Shown piece by piece: positions 1-4,963 of a stretch of 6,328 nt of DNA. Under the pieces are notes generated by a model. It was not told the origin of the DNA. It did no database searches and was given only the letters and a program-made list of their open reading frames with translations. Location: assembly GCA_003526435.1 (NCBI GenBank), contig DPWF01000032.1, forward strand, positions 1-6,328, written 5' to 3'. Numbering within the stretch: the first letter of the stretch is position 1; every line of letters begins with the position of its first letter. Source of the DNA: Chitinophagaceae bacterium (GTDB lineage: Bacteria; Bacteroidota; Bacteroidia; Chitinophagales; Chitinophagaceae). Position numbers and translations under genes: made by a program.

Positions 1-287
1 ATGAGTGCATAACCAATATGAAGGGCATCGCGGTCTGGCATCATCAGTACTGAAAAAGTGCCAGCAAACTCGCTGGTCGATCTTTCTGCAACATGATAAC
101 GCCCAATCGCTGATCCATCCTGGTACAGTTGTATATTTTCTTTTAAGAAAGCATCACATTCCTCCCTGTTTTTTACAGGTCTGATATAACGCATTACGTC
201 TGGGTGACTGTTTAACTGATAAAAATGCCCGGCATCTGAAAAATCGAATTGCCTGATAATCAAACTATTAGTATTAAACAAATACAT
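1..287 (-). CDS. GNAT family N-acetyltransferase, N-terminal part (cut by window edge)
   Basis: Reading the minus strand from the ATG at 287-285 gives 95 uninterrupted codons plus two bases before the window ends, so the C-terminal part lies outside. The protein begins MYLFNTNSLIIRQFDFSDAG. It then has the segment LNSHPDVMRYIRP (about residues 25-37), a hallmark of the RimJ/RimL-like GNAT acetyltransferases (Acetyltransf_3), where the 'hpdvmryi' helix follows the first strand. Residues 91-95 (IGYAL) match the strand that leads into the acetyl-CoA-binding motif, but the motif itself (Q/RxxGxG/A) is beyond the edge. These enzymes transfer acetyl from acetyl-CoA to an amine of a protein N-terminus or small molecule; the substrate cannot be told from this part. 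There is no Shine-Dalgarno sequence; the start is preceded by an A-rich run, common in Bacteroidota. The gene is divergent from the kinase at 369, with 81 bp between them. I see no convincing promoter there. Confidence 0.85.
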   Translation of the reverse strand, partial: MYLFNTNSLIIRQFDFSDAGHFYQLNSHPDVMRYIRPVKNREECDAFLKENIQLYQDGSAIGRYHVAERSTSEFAGTFSVLMMPDRDALHIGYAL

Positions 288-368
288 TTTTTAATCTTTT
301 TTTAAGTTTTATACTCCTTTACGGTACAAAGAAAGCATTTTTGTAATGTAATCCTTAGCATACCAATT

Positions 369-893
369 ATGAGAAATGCTTATCACTTTTTTTCGAGGCC
401 CGGTTTTTTGTCGTCAAATTATACATTGAAGTTTTTATTTATTGCATTTATTGGCGTTCATATACCCCTGATTGTGCTGATCATGGCTATTGTGTTTGAC
501 TGGATGCCTTTAAAAGGCTGGAGTGTGATTCTGGTGGCTTTGGTGGCTACTTTGGTAGCTACAGGTTTAACGCTACTGCTATTAAGAAGTTTGTTGTGGC
601 CCATTCTGCAGGCTAAAAATGCATTACAGGACTATACCCGCAAAAAAGTCATTCCAAGTTTACCCCTACACTATACTGATGAAGCAGGACAACTATTGCA
701 ACAAGTGCAGATTACCATCGACTCCATGGATGCACTCCTGAAAGAACGAAGAGATATCCTGACTTTATTATCACATGATTTACGAACCCCTTTTTCTCAA
801 TTGATTGGTTTGGGAGAATTGTTGCAATCCGAAAAAGATCAGGAGATGTCTGCCAAATACGGAGCCATTATCCGGAAACTGTCTGAAGAGTAA
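369..893 (+). CDS. Histidine kinase N-terminal fragment: membrane, HAMP-like and HisKA parts
   Basis: This is a 174-residue product ending at the internal TAA. Membrane helices are seen at about residues 20-43 (LKFLFIAFIGV onward) and 52-75 (SVILVALVATLV onward). Only about eight residues lie between them, so there is no periplasmic sensor domain; any signal would be sensed in the membrane or from inside the cell. Residues 76-125 form a HAMP-like linker. The HisKA motif LLSHDLRTPFSQLIGL starts at residue 133 with the phosphoacceptor His136. The second DHp helix reaches the stop (GAIIRKLSEE). Alone, this chain has the phosphorylation site and dimer interface but no ATP-binding domain, so it cannot phosphorylate itself without the downstream half. 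The ATG at 369 is the natural start: it directly precedes the first membrane helix, and no better in-frame start is visible upstream. Confidence 0.7.
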   Translation: MRNAYHFFSRPGFLSSNYTLKFLFIAFIGVHIPLIVLIMAIVFDWMPLKGWSVILVALVATLVATGLTLLLLRSLLWPILQAKNALQDYTRKKVIPSLPLHYTDEAGQLLQQVQITIDSMDALLKERRDILTLLSHDLRTPFSQLIGLGELLQSEKDQEMSAKYGAIIRKLSEE

Positions 894-896
894 CTG

Positions 897-1421
897 GTGT
901 TTATTAAAGATATCATACAGATTCTGGAGACAGGAGATGAACATGAAATTTCGCATGTTTTTGAGGCCAAAAATATTGCCGATATTTTATCTCAATCGAT
1001 GGACATGCAACAGTTATCTGCTGCAAGGAAGCAAATCAAGATAACAGTTCACCCGATTCCTACCATCCGTGTAAAATGTAATGGTCGTTTACTCTCGCAG
1101 GCTATTTCCAATATTATCGCTAATGCCATCAAGTTTTCTCACCACGATGGTGAAGTCATCATCAAACTGCATGTATTCAGCGGACATATCCATGTACTGA
1201 TAGCTGATAAAGGAATTGGATTTGAATCGGGCAAGGCAGAGCTACTGTTTCAAAAATTTACTCCCGAGGGAAAAACGGGTACCGATGGTGAAGTATCATC
1301 TGGTGTAGGGTTATATCTTACCCGAAAAGTTATTCAAAACCATGGCGGCATGATTGCTGCTTTCAGCGAAGGCAAAAACAAAGGTGCCGTCTTTACCATT
1401 CAATTACCCATCGCCAACTAA
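897..1421 (+). CDS. Histidine kinase C-terminal fragment: HATPase_c domain, possible GTG start
   Basis: The frame resumes one codon after the TAA. A GTG at 897 could restart translation and would give 174 residues (VFIKDIIQIL onward). The Bergerat-fold ATP-binding motifs are all present: the N box SNIIANAIKFS (about residues 71-81, with Asn72 and Asn76), the G1 box DKGIGFE (104-110), an F box around LFQKF (117-121), and the G2 box SGVGLYL (135-141). A purine stretch GAAGAG lies six bases before the GTG, so reinitiation on the same mRNA is conceivable, although Bacteroidota depend little on Shine-Dalgarno pairing. Whether this half is made at all cannot be decided from sequence. If it is, it would have to pair with the upstream HisKA half to work. 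Confidence 0.6.
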   Translation: MFIKDIIQILETGDEHEISHVFEAKNIADILSQSMDMQQLSAARKQIKITVHPIPTIRVKCNGRLLSQAISNIIANAIKFSHHDGEVIIKLHVFSGHIHVLIADKGIGFESGKAELLFQKFTPEGKTGTDGEVSSGVGLYLTRKVIQNHGGMIAAFSEGKNKGAVFTIQLPIAN

Positions 1422-1439
1422 CCCCGCGATTTATCTCTG

Positions 1440-1497
1440 CGTTCTCCTTTCTCTGCGGTGAATATTCGCATAAATTCACCGCAGAGAAAGGAGAACG
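1440..1497. repeat. Long hairpin, 24-bp perfect arms with 10-nt loop, between convergent genes
   Basis: The arm at 1441-1463 (gttctcctttctctgcggtg plus aat) is exactly complementary to 1474-1496, and the pair c1440/g1497 extends it to 24 bp. The loop is attcgcataa (1464-1473). It fills most of the 92-bp gap between the kinase (plus) and the metallopeptidase (minus), where a bidirectional transcription barrier would be expected. Neither side has a T-run right after the stem, so it is not a standard intrinsic terminator. The 'ctctgcggtgaa' core resembles an intergenic repeat I recall from several bacterial genomes (CTCTGCG...CTCTGCGGT), so it could be one copy of a dispersed REP-like or MITE-like element. 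That is recollection, not a search result. Confidence 0.75.
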
Positions 1498-1513
1498 GGG
1501 AGTTTCGCTGAGA

Positions 1514-2410
1514 TTAATTTCTCCTTGCTGGTCTTACATTCTTTCCATAATACACATCAGTAGGTATCTGATGACCCCAGTATACTTCATCGAGTATGGT
1601 ATAGAGATCGGGGTCGTAGGCTTTCAGGTCATCGGGCGACTGTATGCGTTTGTCGCCATCATAAAATTCATAGTTCGACCAGAACCACCACTGTGTACCT
1701 TCTGCCCAGTATTCGGCAACGGTATTAATGGCATACTGCCCCTTGTACATTCCTTTTTCTTTGGCATTGGCGTATGCGGTATTGATGCGACGTAACAAAG
1801 CGGTATAGGCCACCCGCATGGCACCCATGATATTGTGGCTGAACTCATGTACCAGAATATTCTCACCATAATAGCGGGTGCCGGCATAGCCGAGAATATT
1901 TTCTTCGGCACAGGAAGTAATGGTACCGCCCATACCACGGGCACGTCTGTTCCAGTATTCCCTGTCGGTCATGCTGGCGATGCCACCGGGCTTGTCGTAA
2001 TTATCTCTTTCCCCCGGTGTGAGGCGGCGATCATCTTTGCTGGGTTTTTTCCAGTTGCTTCTTTCGGGTAAATCGGTTTCCATTTCTGTTTCTGCCATGA
2101 TGAGCAGTCTGGCACCCTGTTTAATCAGTGCCTTACGTATATCGGTACGTTTGAGCAACATGTAGTTGATGATATCGCGGGCCACCAGCAAAGCATCATC
2201 CGGTACCTTTTGAGAGGAAACCACAGGAATGCCAAAAGCATCCGTGTATTTTTTATAGAAAGTGTCGAGTTTCAATTCGGCTGGCGGTGAGGCAATAACA
2301 GCCTGCGGAAAACTCTCCACTAATTTTTTACGGGGTGCATTGGCAGCGGGCTGACTATACCCACAGAAAGCAGCACAGAGCAAAACAACAGTACCTGATA
2401 ATTTACGCAT
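1514..2410 (-). CDS. Secreted putative zinc metallopeptidase (HEFSH motif), family not identified
   Basis: This 298-residue protein starts with a typical signal peptide: MRK, then the hydrophobic stretch LSGTVVLLCAAFCGYS, with likely cleavage near residues 19-24. Neither cysteine sits in a good lipobox, so it is probably soluble in the periplasm or exported. The HExxH zinc-binding motif HEFSH is at residues 188-192 (His188, Glu189, His192). About 40 residues later comes AEYWAEGTQWWF, with Glu233 and Glu237 in an ExxxE arrangement, which would supply the third zinc ligand of a gluzincin. Proteins with a C-terminal 'EYWAEG.Q.WF' segment after HExxH are found as uncharacterised hydrolases in bacteria and fungi; I cannot assign a named peptidase family. 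An aromatic segment (residues 241-250) follows. Substrate and role are unknown. It is a single gene, convergent with the kinase and downstream of the dapA terminator, so it should have its own promoter in 2411-2574. The best -7 candidate there is TACTTTCG on the minus strand, without a clear -33 partner. Confidence 0.75.
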   Translation of the reverse strand: MRKLSGTVVLLCAAFCGYSQPAANAPRKKLVESFPQAVIASPPAELKLDTFYKKYTDAFGIPVVSSQKVPDDALLVARDIINYMLLKRTDIRKALIKQGARLLIMAETEMETDLPERSNWKKPSKDDRRLTPGERDNYDKPGGIASMTDREYWNRRARGMGGTITSCAEENILGYAGTRYYGENILVHEFSHNIMGAMRVAYTALLRRINTAYANAKEKGMYKGQYAINTVAEYWAEGTQWWFWSNYEFYDGDKRIQSPDDLKAYDPDLYTILDEVYWGHQIPTDVYYGKNVRPARRN

Positions 2411-2574
2411 AGCGGGAAATATGTATGATTCCGAAAGTAAAAACAGTTACAGGAGATGAGATGCTGAGAATTAACCGGGTGTTTGCAGTTATTGATGGGT
2501 TGGACTTGCGAGTGCCCTAAGGAAAAATTATATTGACGGAAGCAAAAAAGCTGATCTGGTAGTGTTGGAACAAG

Positions 2575-2606
2575 AAAAAAGATGACTGAATAAACAATCA
2601 TCTTTT
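2575..2606 (-). terminator. Intrinsic terminator of dapA
   Basis: On the minus strand, 31 bases after the dapA stop, the transcript reads AAAA, stem GATGATTG, loop TTTATT, stem CAGTCATC, then TTTTTT. The stem has eight pairs including one G-U, is extended by A-U pairs, and is followed directly by a T-run. It ends dapA transcription before the metallopeptidase gene. The rest of the 226-bp gap (2411-2636) holds no gene that I can support. Confidence 0.85.
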
Positions 2607-2636
2607 CAATAAACCGGTTTCTTATGTATAGGTATT

Positions 2637-3518
2637 TTATTTACCCAGGTACTGCTTCACAGCGCTATGCAAACCACTGCTCAGTGGTACTACAGGTAAG
2701 CGAACTTCATTTTCAATCAACCCCTGTTCGTACATAAATGCTTTAACGCGCGATGGGTTGTTTTCTGCAAACATGAGGTCATATGCTTTGAGCAAAGGAT
2801 CATTGAGTTGTTTTGCTGTTGTGAAATCCTGCTTCAGTGCGGCGCGAACCATATCAGAAAACTGTTTCGGGAAGGCATTGGCGGCTACGCTGATCACACC
2901 ATCCATGCCACAGGCAATTTGTGCCATGGCCAGTGCATCATCGCCACTCACAACGAGGAAATCAGCGGGTTTATCACGTAGTATTTCCATACACTGAACC
3001 ATATCGCCACTGGCTTCTTTCATACCGGCTACATTGGCTACTTCATGTGCCAGACGCAGGGTAGTGGCTGCACTCATATTGCGACCTGTTCTTCCGGGCA
3101 CATTGTATAAGATAATGGGTTTGGGGGATGCTTCGGCAACCGCCTTATAATGCTGAAAAATTCCTTCCTGTGAAGGTTTATTATAATAGGGAGCCGCACT
3201 TAAAACGGCAGCAGCTTTGTCTAAAGGAAAATAGCTGAGATCTTTCACCACTTCCTGTGTACTGTTACCGCCTACACCTACTACCACAGGTACACGACCT
3301 GCTACTTTATCAAAAGTATAGTTTACAATGTCTTTCTTCTCCTGTTTCTCAAGGGTAGGGGTTTCACCTGTTGTTCCCAATGTGATGAGGTATGCTACCC
3401 CGCCACCAATCATGGCATCGATCACCTTACCCAGTGCATCAAAATCTACACTGAGGTCTTTTTTAAAAGCTGTTACCAATGCTACCCCTGTACCAGTGAG
3501 TTGTTCGCGTAGAGACAT
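2637..3518 (-). CDS. dapA: 4-hydroxy-tetrahydrodipicolinate synthase
   Basis: DapA condenses pyruvate with aspartate semialdehyde to give 4-hydroxy-tetrahydrodipicolinate, the first committed step toward diaminopimelate and lysine; it is a cytoplasmic TIM-barrel aldolase. Starting at the ATG at 3518-3516, the protein has 293 residues, close to the usual 292. All active-site residues can be seen: the GTTGE pyruvate-binding loop (48-52, with Thr49 and Thr50), Tyr112 in PYYNKP, catalytic Tyr138 and Arg143 in LYNVPGRTG, and the Schiff-base lysine Lys167 in GMKEASGD. The frame is open upstream to another ATG at 3593, but those 25 extra residues are translated from a 7-bp repeat block and have no DapA similarity, so MSLREQLTG is the right start. 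It lies 111 bp downstream of accA on the same strand and may be partly co-transcribed with it. A weak own promoter in the gap (TTTG, 17 nt, TATTTATT) is also possible. An intrinsic terminator follows. Confidence 0.96.
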   Translation of the reverse strand: MSLREQLTGTGVALVTAFKKDLSVDFDALGKVIDAMIGGGVAYLITLGTTGETPTLEKQEKKDIVNYTFDKVAGRVPVVVGVGGNSTQEVVKDLSYFPLDKAAAVLSAAPYYNKPSQEGIFQHYKAVAEASPKPIILYNVPGRTGRNMSAATTLRLAHEVANVAGMKEASGDMVQCMEILRDKPADFLVVSGDDALAMAQIACGMDGVISVAANAFPKQFSDMVRAALKQDFTTAKQLNDPLLKAYDLMFAENNPSRVKAFMYEQGLIENEVRLPVVPLSSGLHSAVKQYLGK

Positions 3519-3532
3519 TGTTTTGTTTTTAA

Positions 3533-3630
3533 GACCATGGTTCATGGACCATCGTCCATAGTTATAATAAATACGTTGGTTGTATAGTATCAAAGCAGCA
3601 TGGTCTATGGACCATCGACTATTGACTAAT
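3533..3630. repeat. Two degenerate 7-bp repeat blocks between accA and dapA
   Basis: On the plus strand, 3533-3560 reads as four 7-mers: GACCATG, GTTCATG, GACCATC, GTCCATA. After a 42-bp spacer, 3603-3630 gives four more: GTCTATG, GACCATC, GACTATT, GACTAAT. The second block touches the accA stop codon (3630-3632). The blocks are partly inverted relative to each other: ATCGTCCATAG at 3551-3561 pairs with CTATGGACCAT at 3605-3615 at 10 of 11 positions. Each also contains a small local palindrome around ATGGACCAT. The unit is the same family as the GACCATT array at the right end of the window. The region would lie in the 3' untranslated part of the accA transcript and in the leader of dapA. Confidence 0.65.
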
Positions 3631-4607
3631 TACACCGCTTCTTCCCAGAATCCCATCTTCCCGTATTTTTCAATACGGTTGTTGATGCGTTCTGCCGGGT
3701 TGATATCCCTGATTTCTGCCAATGATTTTACAATATATGATTTCAGGATATTGGCGGCTTCGGTATAATCCCAATGTGCGCCACCGAGTGGTTCGTGCAC
3801 AATTTCATCTACCAGTCCAAACCCTTTCATATCAGTTGCGGTTAAACGTAACTGTTCTGCTGCTGTTTCTTTTTTATCCCAACTGCGCCAGAGAATGGAG
3901 CTGCAGCTTTCGGGGGAGATAACCGTGTACCAGGTATTTTCCATCATCAGCACTTTATCGCCCACACCAATACCCAATGCACCACCCGATGCGCCTTCGC
4001 CAATGATCACTACAATTACTGGTACTTTCAGGCGAATCATTTCATAAATATTCCGCGCAATGGCTTCACCCTGGCCACGTTCTTCTGCTTCCAATCCGGG
4101 AAAAGCACCTGGTGTATCTACGAGACAAACGACAGGTTTATTGAATTTTTCAGCCAGACGCATTAAACGCAATGCCTTGCGATAACCCTCCGGATTGGCC
4201 ATACCGAAATTGCGCAACTGGCGCAGTTTGGTATTGGTACCTTTTTGCTGACCAATAAACATAACCGTCTCACCATCCAGTTTGGCAAAACCACCCACCA
4301 TGGCTTTATCATCTTTAAAATTGCGGTCGCCATGCAGCTCTACAAAATCGGTACACATTTTATCGATGTACTTAAGTGTATAAGGTCTGTCCGGATGACG
4401 GCTCAGTTGTACCCGCTGCCAGGGTGTGAGGTGCCTGGTGATCTCTTTTCTTTTTTCAATGATAGAGTCTTCCAGTTGCCGGATGGTTGTTGTATAATCT
4501 ATTTTAGGGTTCTTCTCGGCCAGTTTTTTGGTATCCTCAATTTGTTCGTACAGTTCCTTGATAGGGTTCTCGAAATCAAGGAATTGTCTGTTTGGGTATT
4601 GGGGCAT
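3630..4607 (-). CDS. accA: Acetyl-CoA carboxylase carboxyltransferase, alpha subunit
   Basis: AccA pairs with AccD to form the carboxyltransferase of acetyl-CoA carboxylase, moving the carboxyl group from biotin on AccB to acetyl-CoA to give malonyl-CoA, the first step of fatty-acid synthesis. The 325-residue length fits the family (E. coli about 319). The N-terminal part is the helical region seen in AccA ([20 protein letters not shown], residues 11-30). The crotonase-like core carries [11 protein letters not shown] (139-149), DTPGAFPG (164-171), the oxyanion-hole glycine region [15 protein letters not shown] (203-217) and [10 protein letters not shown] (231-240). accD and the biotin carboxylase genes are not in this window. 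The ATG at 4607 is supported by the family-typical N-terminus right after it and by a promoter-like site ending about 18 bp upstream. accA is divergent from tRNA-Asp. Confidence 0.97.
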   Translation of the reverse strand: MPQYPNRQFLDFENPIKELYEQIEDTKKLAEKNPKIDYTTTIRQLEDSIIEKRKEITRHLTPWQRVQLSRHPDRPYTLKYIDKMCTDFVELHGDRNFKDDKAMVGGFAKLDGETVMFIGQQKGTNTKLRQLRNFGMANPEGYRKALRLMRLAEKFNKPVVCLVDTPGAFPGLEAEERGQGEAIARNIYEMIRLKVPVIVVIIGEGASGGALGIGVGDKVLMMENTWYTVISPESCSSILWRSWDKKETAAEQLRLTATDMKGFGLVDEIVHEPLGGAHWDYTEAANILKSYIVKSLAEIRDINPAERINNRIEKYGKMGFWEEAV

Positions 4608-4625
4608 AATGATCGTTTAGAGCGG

Positions 4626-4658
4626 TAAAATTAGGGGTTCAGATTTTTTCCTGAAAAG
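4626..4658 (-). promoter_or_regulatory. Putative accA promoter, Bacteroidota type
   Basis: On the minus strand, TAATTTTA (4633-4626) fits the -7 consensus TAnnTTTG except for its last base. CTTTTC (4658-4653) stands 19 nt upstream at the -33 position, a weak match to TTTG. The predicted start of transcription lies about 10-15 bases before the accA ATG, so the leader would be very short. The -33 element sits two bases from that of the divergent tRNA promoter. Confidence 0.4.
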
Positions 4659-4659
4659 A

Positions 4660-4692
4660 TTTGTTTATGAAAAGTCTTTACCCTTATCTTTG
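4660..4692 (+). promoter_or_regulatory. Promoter of tRNA-Asp, Bacteroidota type
   Basis: TTTG at 4660-4663 and TATCTTTG at 4685-4692, 21 nt apart, match the Bacteroidota primary sigma-factor consensus (TTTG at -33, TAnnTTTG at -7) exactly at every fixed base. Transcription would start near 4698, giving a leader of about 35 nt before the mature tRNA at 4734, to be removed by RNase P. The promoter stands back to back with the accA promoter. Confidence 0.7.
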
Positions 4693-4733
4693 CCGTCCCG
4701 AAAACGGACTGAAAGGGATGTTTTTGAGGGTTT

Positions 4734-4807
4734 GGATCGGTAGTTCAGTTGGTTAGAATGCCGCCCTGTCACGGCGGAGGTCGCGGGTTCGAGTCCCGTC
4801 CGGTCCG
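4734..4807 (+). tRNA. tRNA-Asp (anticodon GUC)
   Basis: A complete cloverleaf can be drawn. The acceptor stem is GGATCGG with CCGGTCC (one T-G wobble at the fourth pair). The D-arm is in TAGTTCAGTTGGTTAGA. The anticodon stem CCGCC/GGCGG encloses loop CTGTCAC, with anticodon GTC reading GAC and GAU codons. The T-arm is GCGGG-TTCGAGT-CCCGT. The discriminator base is G (4807), as expected for aspartate tRNAs. The 3' CCA is not encoded (the DNA continues CAAAA), so it must be added by the CCA-adding enzyme. It stands alone, with its own promoter and terminator. Confidence 0.97.
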
Positions 4808-4808
4808 C

Positions 4809-4843
4809 AAAAAGTCTCAGCTACAAATAGCTGGGACTTTTTT
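4809..4843 (+). terminator. Intrinsic terminator of tRNA-Asp
   Basis: AGTCTCAGCTA (4813-4823) pairs with TAGCTGGGACT (4828-4838) over 11 bp with one T-G wobble and a CAAA loop, followed directly by a T-run to 4843. The flanking A-run (4809-4812) can extend the stem into the T-run. It begins two bases after the mature tRNA end, so it separates the tRNA from the gene at 4964. Confidence 0.9.
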
Positions 4844-4878
4844 GTTTCATACACTTTCATCATCTGGAATCAGCTTAG

Positions 4879-4920
4879 ATCAAACCCTGCACCGGATTTA
4901 AATCCGGTGCAGGGTTTGAT
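4879..4920. repeat. 42-bp perfect palindrome without spacer
   Basis: The left half 4879-4899 (atcaaaccctgcaccggatt plus t) is the exact reverse complement of 4900-4920, so the two 21-bp arms meet with no loop. It sits between the tRNA terminator and the membrane-protein gene. No T-run follows directly (the next bases are agagaataat), so it does not look like a simple terminator. Its right end includes TTTG (4915-4918), the putative -33 element of the next gene, so it could be an operator, a cruciform or a captured repeat element. Confidence 0.85.
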
Positions 4921-4948
4921 AGAGAATAATTTTTAATTCGTATCTTTT
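4915..4948 (+). promoter_or_regulatory. Putative promoter of the DUF1624 gene
   Basis: TTTG at 4915-4918 and TATCTTTT at 4941-4948, 22 nt apart, follow the Bacteroidota consensus with one mismatch in the last base of the -7 box. Transcription would begin about 10 bases before the ATG at 4964. The -33 element lies inside the right arm of the 42-bp palindrome. Confidence 0.45.
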
Positions 4949-4963
4949 CCTCAAACCCTTTCC

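Larger units (their letters stand above)
369..1421 (+). pseudogene. Sensor histidine kinase interrupted by one in-frame TAA (891-893)
   Basis: A single reading frame of 351 codons, closed by TAA at 1419-1421, encodes a complete short histidine kinase except for one internal stop, TAA at codon 175. The order is two membrane helices, a HAMP-like linker, a HisKA domain with the phosphoacceptor His at residue 136, the stop, and then an HATPase_c domain with its N, G1, F and G2 boxes. There is no frameshift: the frame before and after the stop is the same and every kinase motif is retained. A CAA-to-TAA change is the simplest origin, since the reading EE-Q-LVFIKDII would continue the second helix of the DHp domain naturally. 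TAA also ends dapA, accA and the metallopeptidase here, so it is a true stop in this organism. It may be a recent nonsense mutation, a sequencing error, or a kinase made as two chains. No response regulator is adjacent, so the partner is unknown. Confidence 0.75.

Noticed and set aside
891..893. TAA read as a sense codon in an alternative genetic code
   Set aside because: dapA, accA and the metallopeptidase all end in TAA at the expected place, so TAA is a normal stop here.
805..1044. Separate gene or frameshifted continuation overlapping the kinase break
   Set aside because: The overlapping frame has no kinase motifs, while the original frame continues unchanged after the stop. It is a shadow frame.
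1514..2410. Lipoprotein signal on the metallopeptidase
   Set aside because: The cysteines at residues 12 and 16 lack a proper lipobox; the residues before them are Leu and Phe rather than Ala, Gly or Ser.
2320..2601. Small membrane-like protein on the minus strand
   Set aside because: The frame runs over the dapA terminator, a gap and the start of the metallopeptidase, with no recognisable motif or promoter. It is most likely chance.
3519..3593. Longer dapA starting at the upstream ATG (3593)
   Set aside because: The extra 25 residues come from the 7-bp repeat block and have no DapA character. The start at 3518 gives the usual family length.
4245..4628. 127-codon gene on the plus strand opposite accA
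   Set aside because: It lies almost wholly antisense to a well-conserved gene and its translation looks like a shadow of it.
4879..4920. Second terminator of the tRNA gene
   Set aside because: A strong terminator already lies at 4809-4843, and no T-run directly follows the palindrome.
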